A DNA stretch of 6,301 bases, taken from positions 1 to 6,301 of the forward strand of contig CAZBTI010000170.1 in the NCBI GenBank assembly GCA_964494395.1, written 5' to 3'. The stretch is from SHLQ01 sp964494395 (GTDB lineage Bacteria; Actinomycetota; Acidimicrobiia; Acidimicrobiales; SHLQ01). Under the pieces are notes generated by a model. That model ran no database searches. It worked only from the letters and a program-made list of their open reading frames with translations, and had not been told where the DNA came from. Positions within the stretch are counted from its first letter, which is position 1. The number at the start of each line of letters is the position of its first letter. This document shows positions 6,211-6,301 of this stretch, piece after piece. Made by a program: the position numbers and the translations under genes.

Positions 6211-6232
6211 CCAGGGACGCAGAAGCGCCTGG
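6211..6232 (-). other. Imperfect hairpin in the leader of the small membrane protein gene
   Basis: CCAGG (6211-6215) pairs with CCTGG (6228-6232) and CGC (6218-6220) with GCG (6225-6227), around a 4-nt loop with a 2-nt bulge. No U-tract follows on the minus strand, so it is not a canonical terminator. The rest of 6178-6301 holds no gene that I can support and no clear promoter; the 5' boundary of this transcript is not visible. Confidence 0.3.
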
Positions 6233-6301
6233 TCTCCACCCTCCGCTTTCTACGATACCACCAACAGTTCGCGCTCATGGTGCATTTGCACGCGCTCTAG
6301 G

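Noticed and set aside
6240..6265. A TATCGT-like -10 on the minus strand upstream of the small membrane protein gene
   Set aside because: No acceptable -35 at a sensible spacing; too weak to report as a promoter.
6280..6291. Short inverted repeat GTGCA-TT-TGCAC near the right edge
   Set aside because: The 5-bp arms are likely by chance and the surrounding context is cut off by the window edge.

Overview
The window looks like a chromosomal core region of a moderately GC-rich actinobacterium. The gene order miaB - (one gene) - miaA - dapF - hflX is the arrangement familiar from Actinomycetota. The style of the proteins suggests a deep-branching group such as Acidimicrobiia, but that placement is an inference. 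All seven supported genes lie on the minus strand, so transcription runs from high to low coordinates.

Region by region, in transcription order. At 6301-5228 a short upstream region leads into a 65-residue membrane miniprotein, overlapped by 4 nt (GTGA) by a four-helix membrane protein with a C-terminal bacterial PH (bPH2/DUF304) domain. This pair ends in a strong hairpin terminator (5184-5144). From 5113 down to the left edge runs a tightly packed five-gene operon: miaB (GTG start, apparently leaderless), a 174-residue degenerate aminoglycoside-phosphotransferase-like protein, miaA, dapF and hflX (cut by the window edge). Every junction overlaps: ATGA, ATGA, TAGTG (1 nt shared) and an 8-nt overlap. 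This implies co-transcription and translational coupling.

Functionally, MiaA and MiaB act in sequence on A37 of tRNAs reading UNN codons (isopentenylation, then methylthiolation). HflX is a 50S-binding GTPase that rescues stalled ribosomes. DapF makes meso-diaminopimelate for peptidoglycan and lysine. The operon thus joins translation fidelity and rescue to cell-wall precursor synthesis.

The two most unusual points are: (1) the gene between miaB and miaA is the C-lobe of an APH-family kinase, with no N-lobe and with the catalytic Asp and a metal-binding Asn both replaced by Ala; (2) DapF has Ser in place of the first catalytic Cys, in an otherwise perfect signature. No RNA genes, CRISPR arrays, insertion sequences or other mobile elements were seen. 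The long plus-strand open frames are shadows of the minus-strand genes.
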